Below, piece by piece: positions 1 through 6,090 of a DNA stretch of 7,642 bases. Source of the DNA: Alphaproteobacteria bacterium. GTDB lineage: Bacteria > Pseudomonadota > Alphaproteobacteria > Rhodobacterales > Rhodobacteraceae. The stretch is taken from NCBI GenBank assembly GCA_030830465.1, contig JAURMY010000139.1:1-7642 (forward strand). The letters run 5' to 3'. Numbering within the stretch: the stretch's first letter is position 1; every line of letters starts with the position of its first letter. The translations under genes were made by a program, and so were the position numbers. Below the pieces are notes generated by a model, which made no database searches, was not told where the DNA came from, and saw only the letters and a program-made list of their open reading frames with translations.

Positions 1-213
1 ATCGACGCCGGGTTTGAATGGCGGCTGGCGGGTTGTTCCATGTGTCTGGCGATGAACCCCGACCAGTTGCAGCCGGGCGAGCGGTGCGCCGCGACCAGCA
101 ACCGCAACTTTGAGGGCCGTCAGGGGCGTGGCGGACGGACACATCTGTTGTCACCTGCCATGGCGGCGGCGGCGGCCGTGACCGGTCATTTGACCGATAT
201 CCGTGATTTCTAA
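1..213 (+). CDS. leuC: 3-isopropylmalate dehydratase large subunit, 3' end only
   Basis: This is the last 70 codons of LeuC; the 5' part lies outside the window. LeuC is the iron-sulfur subunit of isopropylmalate isomerase, which with LeuD converts 2-isopropylmalate to 3-isopropylmalate in leucine synthesis in the cytoplasm. The visible part holds the GCSMC motif (C12 and C15 of the fragment), known in this aconitase family as two of the three cysteine ligands of the [4Fe-4S] cluster. It also holds the [10 protein letters not shown] motif (fragment residues 33-42) near the active site, followed by the usual [19 protein letters not shown] tail. The frame is open from base 1 to the TAA at 211-213. 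The stop overlaps the ribosome binding site of leuD, so the two subunits are almost certainly co-transcribed and translated in balance. Nothing in the fragment looks damaged. Confidence 0.97.
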   Translation: MDAGFEWRLAGCSMCLAMNPDQLQPGERCAATSNRNFEGRQGRGGRTHLLSPAMAAAAAVTGHLTDIRDF

Positions 214-224
214 GGAGCGACCAG

Positions 225-830
225 ATGGAAAAGTTCAACAAACTCTCGGGCATTGCCGCCCCCATGCCGCTGGTCAATATCGACACCGATATGATCATCC
301 CCAAGCAGTTTCTGAAAACGATCAAGCGCTCGGGACTTGGGGTCAATCTGTTTGACGAGATGCGCTATAATCAGGATGGCAGCGAGATCGCCGATTTCGT
401 GCTGAACAAACCGGCCTATCGCAATGCGGAAATCATTGTGGCCGGCGAGAATTTCGGCTGTGGCTCGTCGCGCGAACATGCGCCCTGGGCCTTGCTGGAT
501 TTCGGTATTCGCTGCGTGATTTCAACGTCTTATGCCGACATCTTTTACAATAACTGCTTCAAGAACGGCATTTTGCCGATCGTGTTGCCGGCCGATCAGG
601 TTGCGGTTTTGATGGAAGATGCCGAGCGCGGCGAAAACGCGCGGATCACGGTCGATCTGGAGGCCCAGACGGTTTCCGCCTCGGATGGCACCCAATTTCA
701 TTTCGAACTGGACCCGTTCAAGAAGCATTGCCTGCTGAACGGGTTGGACGACATTGGCCTGACGATGGAAAAAGCCAAGGCGATTGATACATTCGAAGCG
801 AATTATCAGGCGCAGATGCCCTGGTCATAA
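225..830 (+). CDS. leuD: 3-isopropylmalate dehydratase small subunit
   Basis: LeuD (201 residues, normal family length) is the swivel-domain partner of LeuC in isopropylmalate isomerase, the second step of the leucine branch. Diagnostic motifs are [12 protein letters not shown] (18-29), [17 protein letters not shown] (74-90) and [16 protein letters not shown] (104-119), as expected for the aconitase swivel domain. The ATG at 225 is well placed: AAGGAG at 212-217 overlaps the leuC stop and sits seven bases upstream. The gap to leuC is only 11 bases, so they form one operon. Conserved motifs start within 20 residues of the N-terminus, so no other start is needed. The gene ends with TAA and is followed by a GC-rich hairpin. 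No frameshift or missing key residue is seen. Confidence 0.98.
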   Translation: MEKFNKLSGIAAPMPLVNIDTDMIIPKQFLKTIKRSGLGVNLFDEMRYNQDGSEIADFVLNKPAYRNAEIIVAGENFGCGSSREHAPWALLDFGIRCVISTSYADIFYNNCFKNGILPIVLPADQVAVLMEDAERGENARITVDLEAQTVSASDGTQFHFELDPFKKHCLLNGLDDIGLTMEKAKAIDTFEANYQAQMPWS

Positions 831-849
831 GCCGGAACCGCCTTCTTTG

Positions 850-872
850 GCCCCCCGTTTGTCGCGGGGGGC
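850..872 (+). terminator. GC-rich hairpin after leuD, probable weak terminator
   Basis: An eight-base perfect stem, GCCCCCCG (850-857) with CGGGGGGC (865-872), encloses a seven-base loop and begins 20 bases after the leuD stop. Its position suggests it ends the leuCD transcript. No T-run follows (the next bases are TGACATGT), so as an intrinsic terminator it is atypical. It could instead act as a 3' end stabiliser or need a termination factor. Confidence 0.5.
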
Positions 873-880
873 TGACATGT

Positions 881-914
881 CCTGATTGATGCAATCGGGA
901 AACACATTGTTTCC
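881..914. repeat. two overlapping inverted repeats in the leuD downstream gap
   Basis: The first repeat pairs CCTGATTG (881-888) with CAATCGGG (892-899) around a three-base loop, with one G-U pair in RNA from the + strand. The second is a perfect seven-base repeat, GGAAACA (898-904) with TGTTTCC (908-914), also with a three-base loop. They share bases 898-899, so both cannot fold fully at once. An A-rich stretch, 915-930, follows. Read on the minus strand this is a T-rich stretch ahead of the hairpin, so it does not form a terminator on that strand. Their role is unknown. Confidence 0.45.
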
Positions 915-950
915 AAAAATACAAAAAAAACTGCGCGACTCTTCAAGGGG

Positions 951-980
951 TTGACGGATTCCGGCCAAATGAGGCAGGAT
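951..980 (+). promoter_or_regulatory. possible promoter for the membrane protein gene
   Basis: TTGACG at 951-956 is a good -35 box. The best -10 candidate is the weak CAGGAT at 975-980 with an 18-base spacer, matching three of six consensus bases. It lies downstream of the leuD hairpins and about 100 bases before the GTG at 1076, which would fit a separate transcript for the membrane protein and EEP pair. The evidence is sequence match only. Confidence 0.25.
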
Positions 981-1075
981 TAAGGCGAAATTGAGGCACC
1001 TCCTGAGCAGGGGGATCACAGTGGTACAGTTTCCGGCAATGTATCGGGGGCGGCCAGGACGAGGGTGAGCGGGCA

Positions 1076-1912
1076 GTGTTTTCACAGCTTTTAGGCGCTT
1101 TTGTACGTGCAATTCTGGTGGCATTGCTGATTGCAATGCCTTCAATGATTCTGCCGGGCATGCGCCAGGATGCGCGCGATATTTCCATGGTATTCGCACT
1201 GGTCGGCGCAGCGATCACCCTGTTTGAATACGGGTCATCGCATCCGGGCCTTGTGGAATTCCGTTTTGCGCCGCCGTTCAACCGGATCCGGTTTGTCTCG
1301 CTGTTTCTGACGATACTTTTGCTGGCGATGATGTTTCGCGGACAGGTCGGGGGCGGGCAAATCACCCGTACCGTGCTGGAGATCGGCCAGTTGGTCGGCA
1401 AAGCGATGGATTTCCCGTTCAGCCCGGTGCGGATCCTGACCGGTTTGCTGACACGGGACGGCACGACGGCGGAATATGAAATGGTCCGCTCCGCCGCCGG
1501 GATGAGCTATCTTATTTCGCTGATTTCACTGGCAATATTTGCGATCTTCATGCGGCTTCTGTCCTGGCCTCTGGGGCATGGGTCGTTCAATGTCTGGGTG
1601 AATTTGCCAACTTTTGACCCGGCCTCGGGACCGGATGTCGAGGAAAGGCTGATCCGGGATGCGCGCGTTAACGTTATCTTTGGATTTACCATGCCATTCC
1701 TGATGCCACTGGTCGCGCAGATTTCGTCGGGATATTACGATTTCGAGCGGCTCAGCAGCAGTCAGACACTGATCTGGACGGTGGCGGTATGGGCCTTTTT
1801 GCCGGCAAGTTTGTTCATGCGCGGGATCGCGATGGGAAAGATCGCAAAACTGATCCGCCGCAAGCGCGACCGTTTACAGCCGCAAAAAACCTCGGATTTT
1901 GCACGGGCCTGA
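1076..1912 (+). CDS. polytopic inner-membrane protein of unknown function
   Basis: I do not recognise a named family in this 278-residue protein. Six hydrophobic segments suitable for membrane helices are visible: about residues 9-27, 36-53, 72-88, 141-165, 198-220 and 231-253. The stretch between the third and fourth is amphipathic with a possible re-entrant or periplasmic region (100-138). A charged stretch at 185-197 (GPDVEERLIRDAR) precedes helix five, and the C-terminus is strongly basic (KIAKLIRRKRDR, 255-266), which by the positive-inside rule suggests a cytoplasmic tail. The start is GTG at 1076 with a weak GGTGAG at 1064-1069; it puts the first helix at the very N-terminus, and no better in-frame start is seen upstream. 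The stop at 1910-1912 lies only a few bases before the likely start of the EEP gene, so the two are probably coupled. I recall similar unnamed proteins next to leuD in Rhodobacterales, but cannot check this. Confidence 0.85.
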   Translation: MFSQLLGAFVRAILVALLIAMPSMILPGMRQDARDISMVFALVGAAITLFEYGSSHPGLVEFRFAPPFNRIRFVSLFLTILLLAMMFRGQVGGGQITRTVLEIGQLVGKAMDFPFSPVRILTGLLTRDGTTAEYEMVRSAAGMSYLISLISLAIFAIFMRLLSWPLGHGSFNVWVNLPTFDPASGPDVEERLIRDARVNVIFGFTMPFLMPLVAQISSGYYDFERLSSSQTLIWTVAVWAFLPASLFMRGIAMGKIAKLIRRKRDRLQPQKTSDFARA

Positions 1913-1917
1913 TCTGG

Positions 1918-3012
1918 GTGCTGCTGGCGCTGCCGCTGGCTGCTGATACCCTGCGCGTGGCCGGTTTCAATGTTTCCCTGGGCCGTGACGGGCCGGGATT
2001 GCTGGCGCGGGATATTGCGCGGGGCGATACGCAGGTTCAGGCGGTCGCACAGATTATCGCGACGCTTCAGCCCGATATCCTGTTGCTGTCGGATTTTGAT
2101 GTTGATTATGACCAGATTGCCTTGCGTCTGTTCACGGATCTTCTGGCACAAAAAGGCGCGGTTTACCCGTTTTCCTATGCCGGCATGTCAAATGCCGGTC
2201 TGGCGACAGACCTTGATCTGGATGGCGACGGGCGGACCGGCGGGCCGGGGGACGCGCAGGGGTTCGGCGACTTTCCGGGTGCGCAGTCGATGGCTTTGCT
2301 GACACGCTATCCGGTAGTGGTGGACGATGTGCGGGATTTCTCGGCGATGCTTTGGGCGGATGTGCCGGGCGCGGCTCTGCCCTTCAAGGATGGCAAACCG
2401 TTCCCGTCGGCAGCCGCGCAATCCGTTCAGCGACTGTCGTCCAAGGGCCATTGGGATGTGCCTGTGCGACTGCCTGACGGGGCGGTGCTGCATATTCTGG
2501 CGTCCAATCCCACGCCGCCAGTATTTGACGGGCCCGAGGACCGGAACGGCCTGCGCAACCGGGATGAAATCCGGTTCTGGTCGCTTTATCTGAATGGCGA
2601 TGCCCTTGCGGGTTATCCGCCGCGTGCCGCTGAAGCTTTTGTTTTGATGGGGGATTTCAACGCCGATCCGATGGACGGAGAGGGCAGCCATGATGCGATT
2701 GCCGGGCTTTTGTCGCATCCGTTTGTCGCCGATGTCGGGCCGAAAAGCCGGGGGGCCGTCTTGGCGGCGGCGCGTCAGGGGGGCGGGAATCCGGGCCACA
2801 GAACCGATCCGGCGCTTGATACGGTGGATTGGGACGAGGCCCGGACCGGTGGCAATATGCGGGTGGATTATGTGCTGCCATCCGCTGATCTGAAAATCTT
2901 GGACGCGGGCGTTTTCTGGCCCGCGCCGGATCAGGAAGGGTTTGAACTGGTCGGCCTAGACGGCGCGACCGGCAGCCACCACCGGCTGGTTTGGATCGAC
3001 ATAGCGCGGTAG
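1918..3012 (+). CDS. endonuclease/exonuclease/phosphatase family protein, probably exported
   Basis: The protein carries EEP-fold (DNase I-like, PF03372) motifs in order: AGFN (residues 15-18 from the GTG at 1918), LLLSDFD (56-61), a DLDLDGDGRTGG segment with a GxFPGxxxMALLTRYPV block, the catalytic GDFNADP (245-251, with D246 and N248), RVDYVLPS (315-322) and a C-terminal GSHHRLVW (352-359). Such enzymes hydrolyse phosphoester bonds; the substrate here cannot be inferred. A short hydrophobic stretch followed by LAAD before the first motif looks like the end of a signal peptide, so a periplasmic or membrane-bound site is likely. The start is uncertain. The only standard in-frame starts are ATG at 1789, which overlaps the upstream gene by 124 bases and gives 407 residues, and GTG at 1918, which gives 364 residues but hardly any basic n-region. 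A CTG at 1909 overlaps the upstream stop. At two metal-ligand positions the usual Glu appears as D59 and the Asp of SDH as H354. The 3' end overlaps the gene on the other strand. Confidence 0.85.
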   Translation: MLLALPLAADTLRVAGFNVSLGRDGPGLLARDIARGDTQVQAVAQIIATLQPDILLLSDFDVDYDQIALRLFTDLLAQKGAVYPFSYAGMSNAGLATDLDLDGDGRTGGPGDAQGFGDFPGAQSMALLTRYPVVVDDVRDFSAMLWADVPGAALPFKDGKPFPSAAAQSVQRLSSKGHWDVPVRLPDGAVLHILASNPTPPVFDGPEDRNGLRNRDEIRFWSLYLNGDALAGYPPRAAEAFVLMGDFNADPMDGEGSHDAIAGLLSHPFVADVGPKSRGAVLAAARQGGGNPGHRTDPALDTVDWDEARTGGNMRVDYVLPSADLKILDAGVFWPAPDQEGFELVGLDGATGSHHRLVWIDIAR

Positions 3013-3867
3013 CGCAGCGGCAATCGCTGCGCGGGGGGATGTCGGCCGGAAATCCGGCAGCAGACGGAAAAACTTGTCCCCCGACAGGCTGTGCGGCGTG
3101 TCCCAAAGATATCGCATTTCCTTCAACTCGCGGGCCAATTCCCAGAACGGCGCGGCCAGGGTCATCGCCCACCACGGGAACCGCGTCACGCGCAGCGACC
3201 GGCCGGTCAGGTCTTCCACGATCTTGCGCATCTGCGAGGGAGTCAGGGTCTGGCCCGGAAAGGGGATATCTTCGTAAGCGGCAAGGCGATCACGCTTTTC
3301 GGCCAAGGCCACGGCCGCCCGTCCGAAATCCGGCGCAAAGCACCAGGCATGCGGGGCGTCCGCCTGGCTGAGGGTGGTCATTTTACCCTTGGCCAGATCC
3401 TTGAACATCACCATTGAAAACACCGTGTCCTGTGCCTTTGGGTCGATAATGTCACCGGCCCGCAGGTTGATCGTTTGCACCCCTTCGGTCGCGGCCTGGC
3501 GATAGGTGGCCTCAAGCTCGGCACGTAACGCGCCCTTGCGGCTGTTGGGGTGATGCGGGGTGGTTTCATCCCAGACACCCGGCGCGGTTCCGAACGGATA
3601 GACATTGCCCGGCAGGATCACTGTCGCGCCGCTGGCCTTCGCGGCAGCGATCACCGCAGCAGTGATCCGCGGCAGGTTCTGCGCCCAGTTGTGATAGTTT
3701 GGCGGGTTGAGGCCGTTCACGATCACATCGGCACCCATCGCCGCCTGCGTCATGTCCCCGGTCTTGCGGTCAAACCGCCGTACGGTCCATCCCTTTTCCG
3801 CAAAGGCGGTTGCACAGGCTTTGCCGAATTTTCCGTTTGCGCCAAGAATAAGAACTGTTCCGGTCAT
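2956..3867 (-). CDS. NAD(P)-binding epimerase/dehydratase-like protein (atypical SDR)
   Basis: A Rossmann nucleotide-binding motif, ILGANGKFG (residues 7-15, glycines 9, 12 and 15), opens the protein, with an acidic D33 after the second strand and RR at 30-31. It then has GADVIVNGLNPPNYHNW, VILPGNVYPFG, an NSRKGALRAELE helix and DAPHAWCFAPDFGRAAVAL. These features fit the extended or atypical short-chain dehydrogenase families grouped as NAD-dependent epimerase/dehydratases. The standard YxxxK pair is not evident in the expected place, so the chemistry is open; it may be a reductase, isomerase or redox-sensing protein. The start at 3867 (303 residues) has AAAGGAAAT six bases or so upstream on the minus strand, and is preferred over an ATG at 3900 that adds 11 unrelated residues. 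It is divergent from the LysR gene and probably its target. Its last 18 codons overlap the end of the EEP gene. Confidence 0.88.
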   Translation of the reverse strand: MTGTVLILGANGKFGKACATAFAEKGWTVRRFDRKTGDMTQAAMGADVIVNGLNPPNYHNWAQNLPRITAAVIAAAKASGATVILPGNVYPFGTAPGVWDETTPHHPNSRKGALRAELEATYRQAATEGVQTINLRAGDIIDPKAQDTVFSMVMFKDLAKGKMTTLSQADAPHAWCFAPDFGRAAVALAEKRDRLAAYEDIPFPGQTLTPSQMRKIVEDLTGRSLRVTRFPWWAMTLAAPFWELARELKEMRYLWDTPHSLSGDKFFRLLPDFRPTSPRAAIAAALPRYVDPNQPVVAAGRAV

Positions 3868-3957
3868 GATATTTCCTTTGCTGTTTGTGTCTGGGGTCAA
3901 TTTATACTTTCAATATTGAATGAAAATCAGCAATATATGCAGATATGACATTCAAAA
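3868..3957. promoter_or_regulatory. divergent AT-rich control region between epimerase-like gene and lysR
   Basis: This 90-base region is much richer in A and T than the flanking genes and must hold the promoters of both divergent genes. On the minus strand TATAAA (3906-3901) is a fair -10 box for the epimerase-like gene, with no good -35 box at 16-18 bases, as is common for activator-dependent promoters. For lysR, a GATATG at 3942-3947 could be a -10 box that places the transcript start within a few bases of the ATG at 3958. No ribosome binding site precedes that ATG. Confidence 0.6.
3909..3920. promoter_or_regulatory. palindromic operator candidate 1, TTCA-ATAT-TGAA
   Basis: TTCAATATTGAA is a perfect 12-base palindrome immediately upstream of the putative -10 box (3901-3906) of the minus-strand epimerase-like gene. 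LysR-type regulators bind dyads of this general kind, and the site lies next to such a gene. Binding by this regulator is inferred. Confidence 0.5.
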
Positions 3958-3962
3958 ATGAA
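3951..3962. promoter_or_regulatory. palindromic operator candidate 2, TTCA-AAAA-TGAA
   Basis: TTCAAAAATGAA repeats the arms and four-base spacing of the site at 3909-3920; counting one more base each side the arms are ATTCA and TGAAT. The centre lies 42 bases from the centre of the first site, close to four turns of B-DNA. It covers the ATG of lysR (3958-3960), so a bound protein would block expression of the regulator itself. Function is inferred from the repeat. Confidence 0.5.
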
Positions 3963-4860
3963 TGGTAATGGCGTGAAACCTGTTGACTGGACGCTGATCC
4001 AAACCTTTCTGGCGGTGGCCAAACACGGGTCCTACACCGCTGCGGCGCAGGATATCGGGCAAAGCCAACCCACGGTGGGCCGCCACATCAACCAGCTTGA
4101 GGCGCAGTTGGGAACCACCCTGTTTCAACGCGAAACACGCGGGCACAGCCTGACCGAGGCGGGGCAGGGCCTGTTGCAGCATGCCAGGTCGATGGAGGAA
4201 AACGCCGCCCGACTGATGCTCAGCGCGGCCGGGCAGGCGGATAAAGTGAAAGGCGTGGTGCGGGTGACCGCCAGCATCGTCGTGTCGCATTATCTGTTGC
4301 CGCCGATATTCGCGCGGATCCGCGCGGCCGAGCCGGAAATAGAACTTGAACTGCACCCATCCGACGACACCGACAATCTGTTGTTCCGTGAGGCGGATAT
4401 CGCCGTTCGGATGTACCGGCCCGAGCAGTTGGACGTGATCACCAAACGCGTAGGGGCGCAGAAATTCGGGATTTTTGCCACCCGCGCCTATCTGGACCGC
4501 CGGGGCCGACCGGAAACCATGGCGGACCTGTTTGCCCATGATTTCATCGGCTACGACCGGTCCGATCTGATGATCCGGGGCATGCGTCAGATGGGGATCA
4601 ACGCGGACCGGTCGATGTTTTCGATCCGCTGTGACAATCAGACGGTTTATCTGGAACTGCTGCGGGCGGGCTGTGGTCTGGGGGTGGCGCCGCTGAACAT
4701 CGCCGGGCCGGACCCGCGTCTGGAACGGGTCGTGCCCGATCTGCCGATCCCCGACCTGCCGATCTGGCTGACGGCGCATCAGGCCCTGCGCAACACGCCG
4801 CGCATCCGCCTGGTGTTTGATCTGCTGGCGGATGCGCTTGCCAAGGTGGCAGGCGCTTGA
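3958..4860 (+). CDS. LysR-type transcriptional regulator
   Basis: This 300-residue protein has the usual LysR length and layout. The N-terminal winged helix-turn-helix runs from about residue 10 to 69: DWTLIQTFLAVAKHGSYTAAA, then SQPTVGRHINQLE (36-48, recognition helix region), LGTTLFQR (51-58) and GHSLTEAG (62-69). A linker helix (about 70-92) leads to a periplasmic-binding-protein-like effector domain (about 97-295). The ligand cannot be told from sequence. The gene is divergent from the epimerase-like gene across a 90-base region with paired palindromes, the classical arrangement for a LysR regulator and its target. No Shine-Dalgarno sequence precedes the ATG at 3958; a GTG at 3973 (residue 6) is an alternative start but also lacks one. 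It ends 60 bases before leuB on the same strand, so read-through into leuB is possible, though nothing shows that leuB is a target. Confidence 0.94.
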   Translation: MNGNGVKPVDWTLIQTFLAVAKHGSYTAAAQDIGQSQPTVGRHINQLEAQLGTTLFQRETRGHSLTEAGQGLLQHARSMEENAARLMLSAAGQADKVKGVVRVTASIVVSHYLLPPIFARIRAAEPEIELELHPSDDTDNLLFREADIAVRMYRPEQLDVITKRVGAQKFGIFATRAYLDRRGRPETMADLFAHDFIGYDRSDLMIRGMRQMGINADRSMFSIRCDNQTVYLELLRAGCGLGVAPLNIAGPDPRLERVVPDLPIPDLPIWLTAHQALRNTPRIRLVFDLLADALAKVAGA

Positions 4861-4920
4861 CCGCGTGACGCGCAGGGTTTACGCGGTTGCCGATAATTCT
4901 GCCCATAAAGGACAACGCTG
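4861..4920 (+). promoter_or_regulatory. short gap before leuB with inverted repeat, possible -10 box and strong RBS
   Basis: CCGCGT (4861-4866) and ACGCGG (4881-4886) form a six-base inverted repeat with a 14-base loop directly after the lysR stop. GATAAT at 4892-4897 resembles a -10 box, but no -35 box is convincing at the right distance. AAAGGA at 4907-4912, eight bases before the leuB ATG, is a good ribosome binding site. No leader peptide or attenuator rich in leucine codons is visible here. Confidence 0.35.
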
Positions 4921-6030
4921 ATGAGCAACCCTTCCCTTCTGATCCTCGCCGGTGACGGTATCGGCCCCGAACTCATGGCCGAAGTGCGCCGGGTCATCGA
5001 CTGGTTCGGTGCCAAGCGCGATCTGAAATTTGATGTGTCCGAGGATCTGGTCGGCGGGGCCGCCTATGACGCCCACGGCACGCCCCTGACGGATGAGACC
5101 ATGGCCAAGGCACAGGCGGTGGACGCGGTTCTGCTGGGTGCTGTCGGCGGCCCGAAATATGACAAGCTCGACTTCTCGGTAAAGCCCGAGCGCGGCCTTC
5201 TGCGCCTGCGCAAGGAAATGGACCTGTTTTCGAACCTGCGCCCGGCACAGTGCTTTGACGCGCTGGCGGATTTTTCCTCGTTGAAGCCGGAAATCGTTGC
5301 CGGCCTTGATATCATGATTGTGCGCGAACTGACCTCGGGTGTTTATTTCGGCGAGCCGCGCGGCATCACGGAAATGAATGACGGCCAGCGGATGGGCGTG
5401 AACACCCAGCGCTACACCACAAACGAGATCCGCCGCGTCGCGCGGTCGGCGTTTGAACTGGCCAAACGGCGCAACAACAAAGTCTGCTCGATGGAAAAGG
5501 CCAATGTGATGGAAAGCGGCATCCTGTGGCGCGAGGAAGTGCAGTGGGTGCATGACAACGAATATCCCGAGGTCGAACTGTCGCATATGTATGCCGATGC
5601 CGGCGCGATGCAGCTGGTGCGCTGGCCCAAACAGTTTGACGTGATCGTCACCGACAACCTGTTTGGTGATTTGCTGTCGGATTGTGCGGCGATGCTGACC
5701 GGGTCTTTGGGTATGCTGCCCTCGGCCAGCCTTGGCGCACCGATGGAAAACGGCCGCCCCAAAGCGCTGTATGAGCCGGTACACGGATCAGCACCGGATA
5801 TTGCGGGCAAGGAAATGGCCAACCCCTCGGCCTGTATCCTCAGCTTTGCGATGGCGTTGCGCTATTCGTTTGACAAGGGCGATGAGGCGACCCGGCTGGA
5901 AAACGCCGTGCAGGCGGTTCTGGCCAGCGGTGTCCGCACCGCCGACCTGATGCAAAAGGGCGAAGGCAAGCCGGCCACGACAACCCAGATGGGCGACGCG
6001 ATCCTGGCGGCACTGGATGCAAGCCTCTAG
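4921..6030 (+). CDS. leuB: 3-isopropylmalate dehydrogenase
   Basis: LeuB (369 residues, normal length) oxidises and decarboxylates 3-isopropylmalate with NAD+ to give 2-oxoisocaproate, the step after the LeuCD isomerase. The isocitrate/isopropylmalate dehydrogenase signatures are all present: GDGIGPE (11-17), [10 protein letters not shown], the substrate arginines R97, R107 and R135, [14 protein letters not shown] with catalytic Y142, catalytic K193 in EKANV, metal-binding D226, D250 and D254, and the cofactor loop [20 protein letters not shown]. Spacing of the arginines and aspartates matches the well-studied Thermus enzyme. The ATG at 4921 follows AAAGGA by eight bases. leuB is separated from leuCD by four genes, so it must have its own promoter or rely on read-through from lysR. 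An intrinsic terminator follows it, making it a short or single-gene unit. No defects are seen. Confidence 0.98.
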   Translation: MSNPSLLILAGDGIGPELMAEVRRVIDWFGAKRDLKFDVSEDLVGGAAYDAHGTPLTDETMAKAQAVDAVLLGAVGGPKYDKLDFSVKPERGLLRLRKEMDLFSNLRPAQCFDALADFSSLKPEIVAGLDIMIVRELTSGVYFGEPRGITEMNDGQRMGVNTQRYTTNEIRRVARSAFELAKRRNNKVCSMEKANVMESGILWREEVQWVHDNEYPEVELSHMYADAGAMQLVRWPKQFDVIVTDNLFGDLLSDCAAMLTGSLGMLPSASLGAPMENGRPKALYEPVHGSAPDIAGKEMANPSACILSFAMALRYSFDKGDEATRLENAVQAVLASGVRTADLMQKGEGKPATTTQMGDAILAALDASL

Positions 6031-6057
6031 GCGGGCTTCAGAGCTGTGAATTTGATG

Positions 6058-6090
6058 CCCGTCCGGGTCATGCCGGGCGGGTTTTTCTTT
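6058..6090 (+). terminator. intrinsic terminator of leuB
   Basis: A nine-base stem, CCCGTCCGG (6058-6066) with CCGGGCGGG (6073-6081), has one G-U pair and a six-base loop. It is followed at once by the T-rich run TTTTTCTTT (6082-6090). It lies 27 bases after the leuB stop and has the textbook form of a factor-independent terminator on the + strand. Confidence 0.9.

Noticed and set aside
825..1199. Open frame of 124 codons on the minus strand across the leuD downstream gap
   Set aside because: It crosses hairpins and the membrane protein start, shows no domain and no good ribosome binding site; the gap looks non-coding.
943..1464. Open frame of 173 codons on the minus strand opposite the membrane protein
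   Set aside because: Composition rich in Ser, Arg, Pro and Thr is typical of the antisense of hydrophobic coding sequence. The + strand frame has clear membrane helices, so it is the real gene.
2188..2799. Open frame of 203 codons on the minus strand inside the EEP gene
   Set aside because: The + strand frame carries the EEP motifs; the antisense frame is Arg- and His-rich and featureless.
3550..3948. Open frame of 132 codons on the + strand through the epimerase-like gene start
   Set aside because: It is antisense to a recognisable Rossmann protein and runs through the divergent promoter region.
3952..4779. Open frame of 275 codons on the minus strand
   Set aside because: It is the antisense of the LysR gene, has low-complexity basic composition and no plausible start signal.
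4861..4920. Leucine attenuator or leader peptide before leuB
   Set aside because: The 60-base gap has no short ORF with leucine codons and no terminator/antiterminator pair, only a six-base inverted repeat with a long loop.
4879..5784. Open frame of 301 codons on the minus strand
   Set aside because: It lies wholly opposite most of leuB, whose protein is clearly real. Its translation is rich in His, Arg and Gln with no recognisable domain, as expected of an antisense frame in GC-rich DNA.
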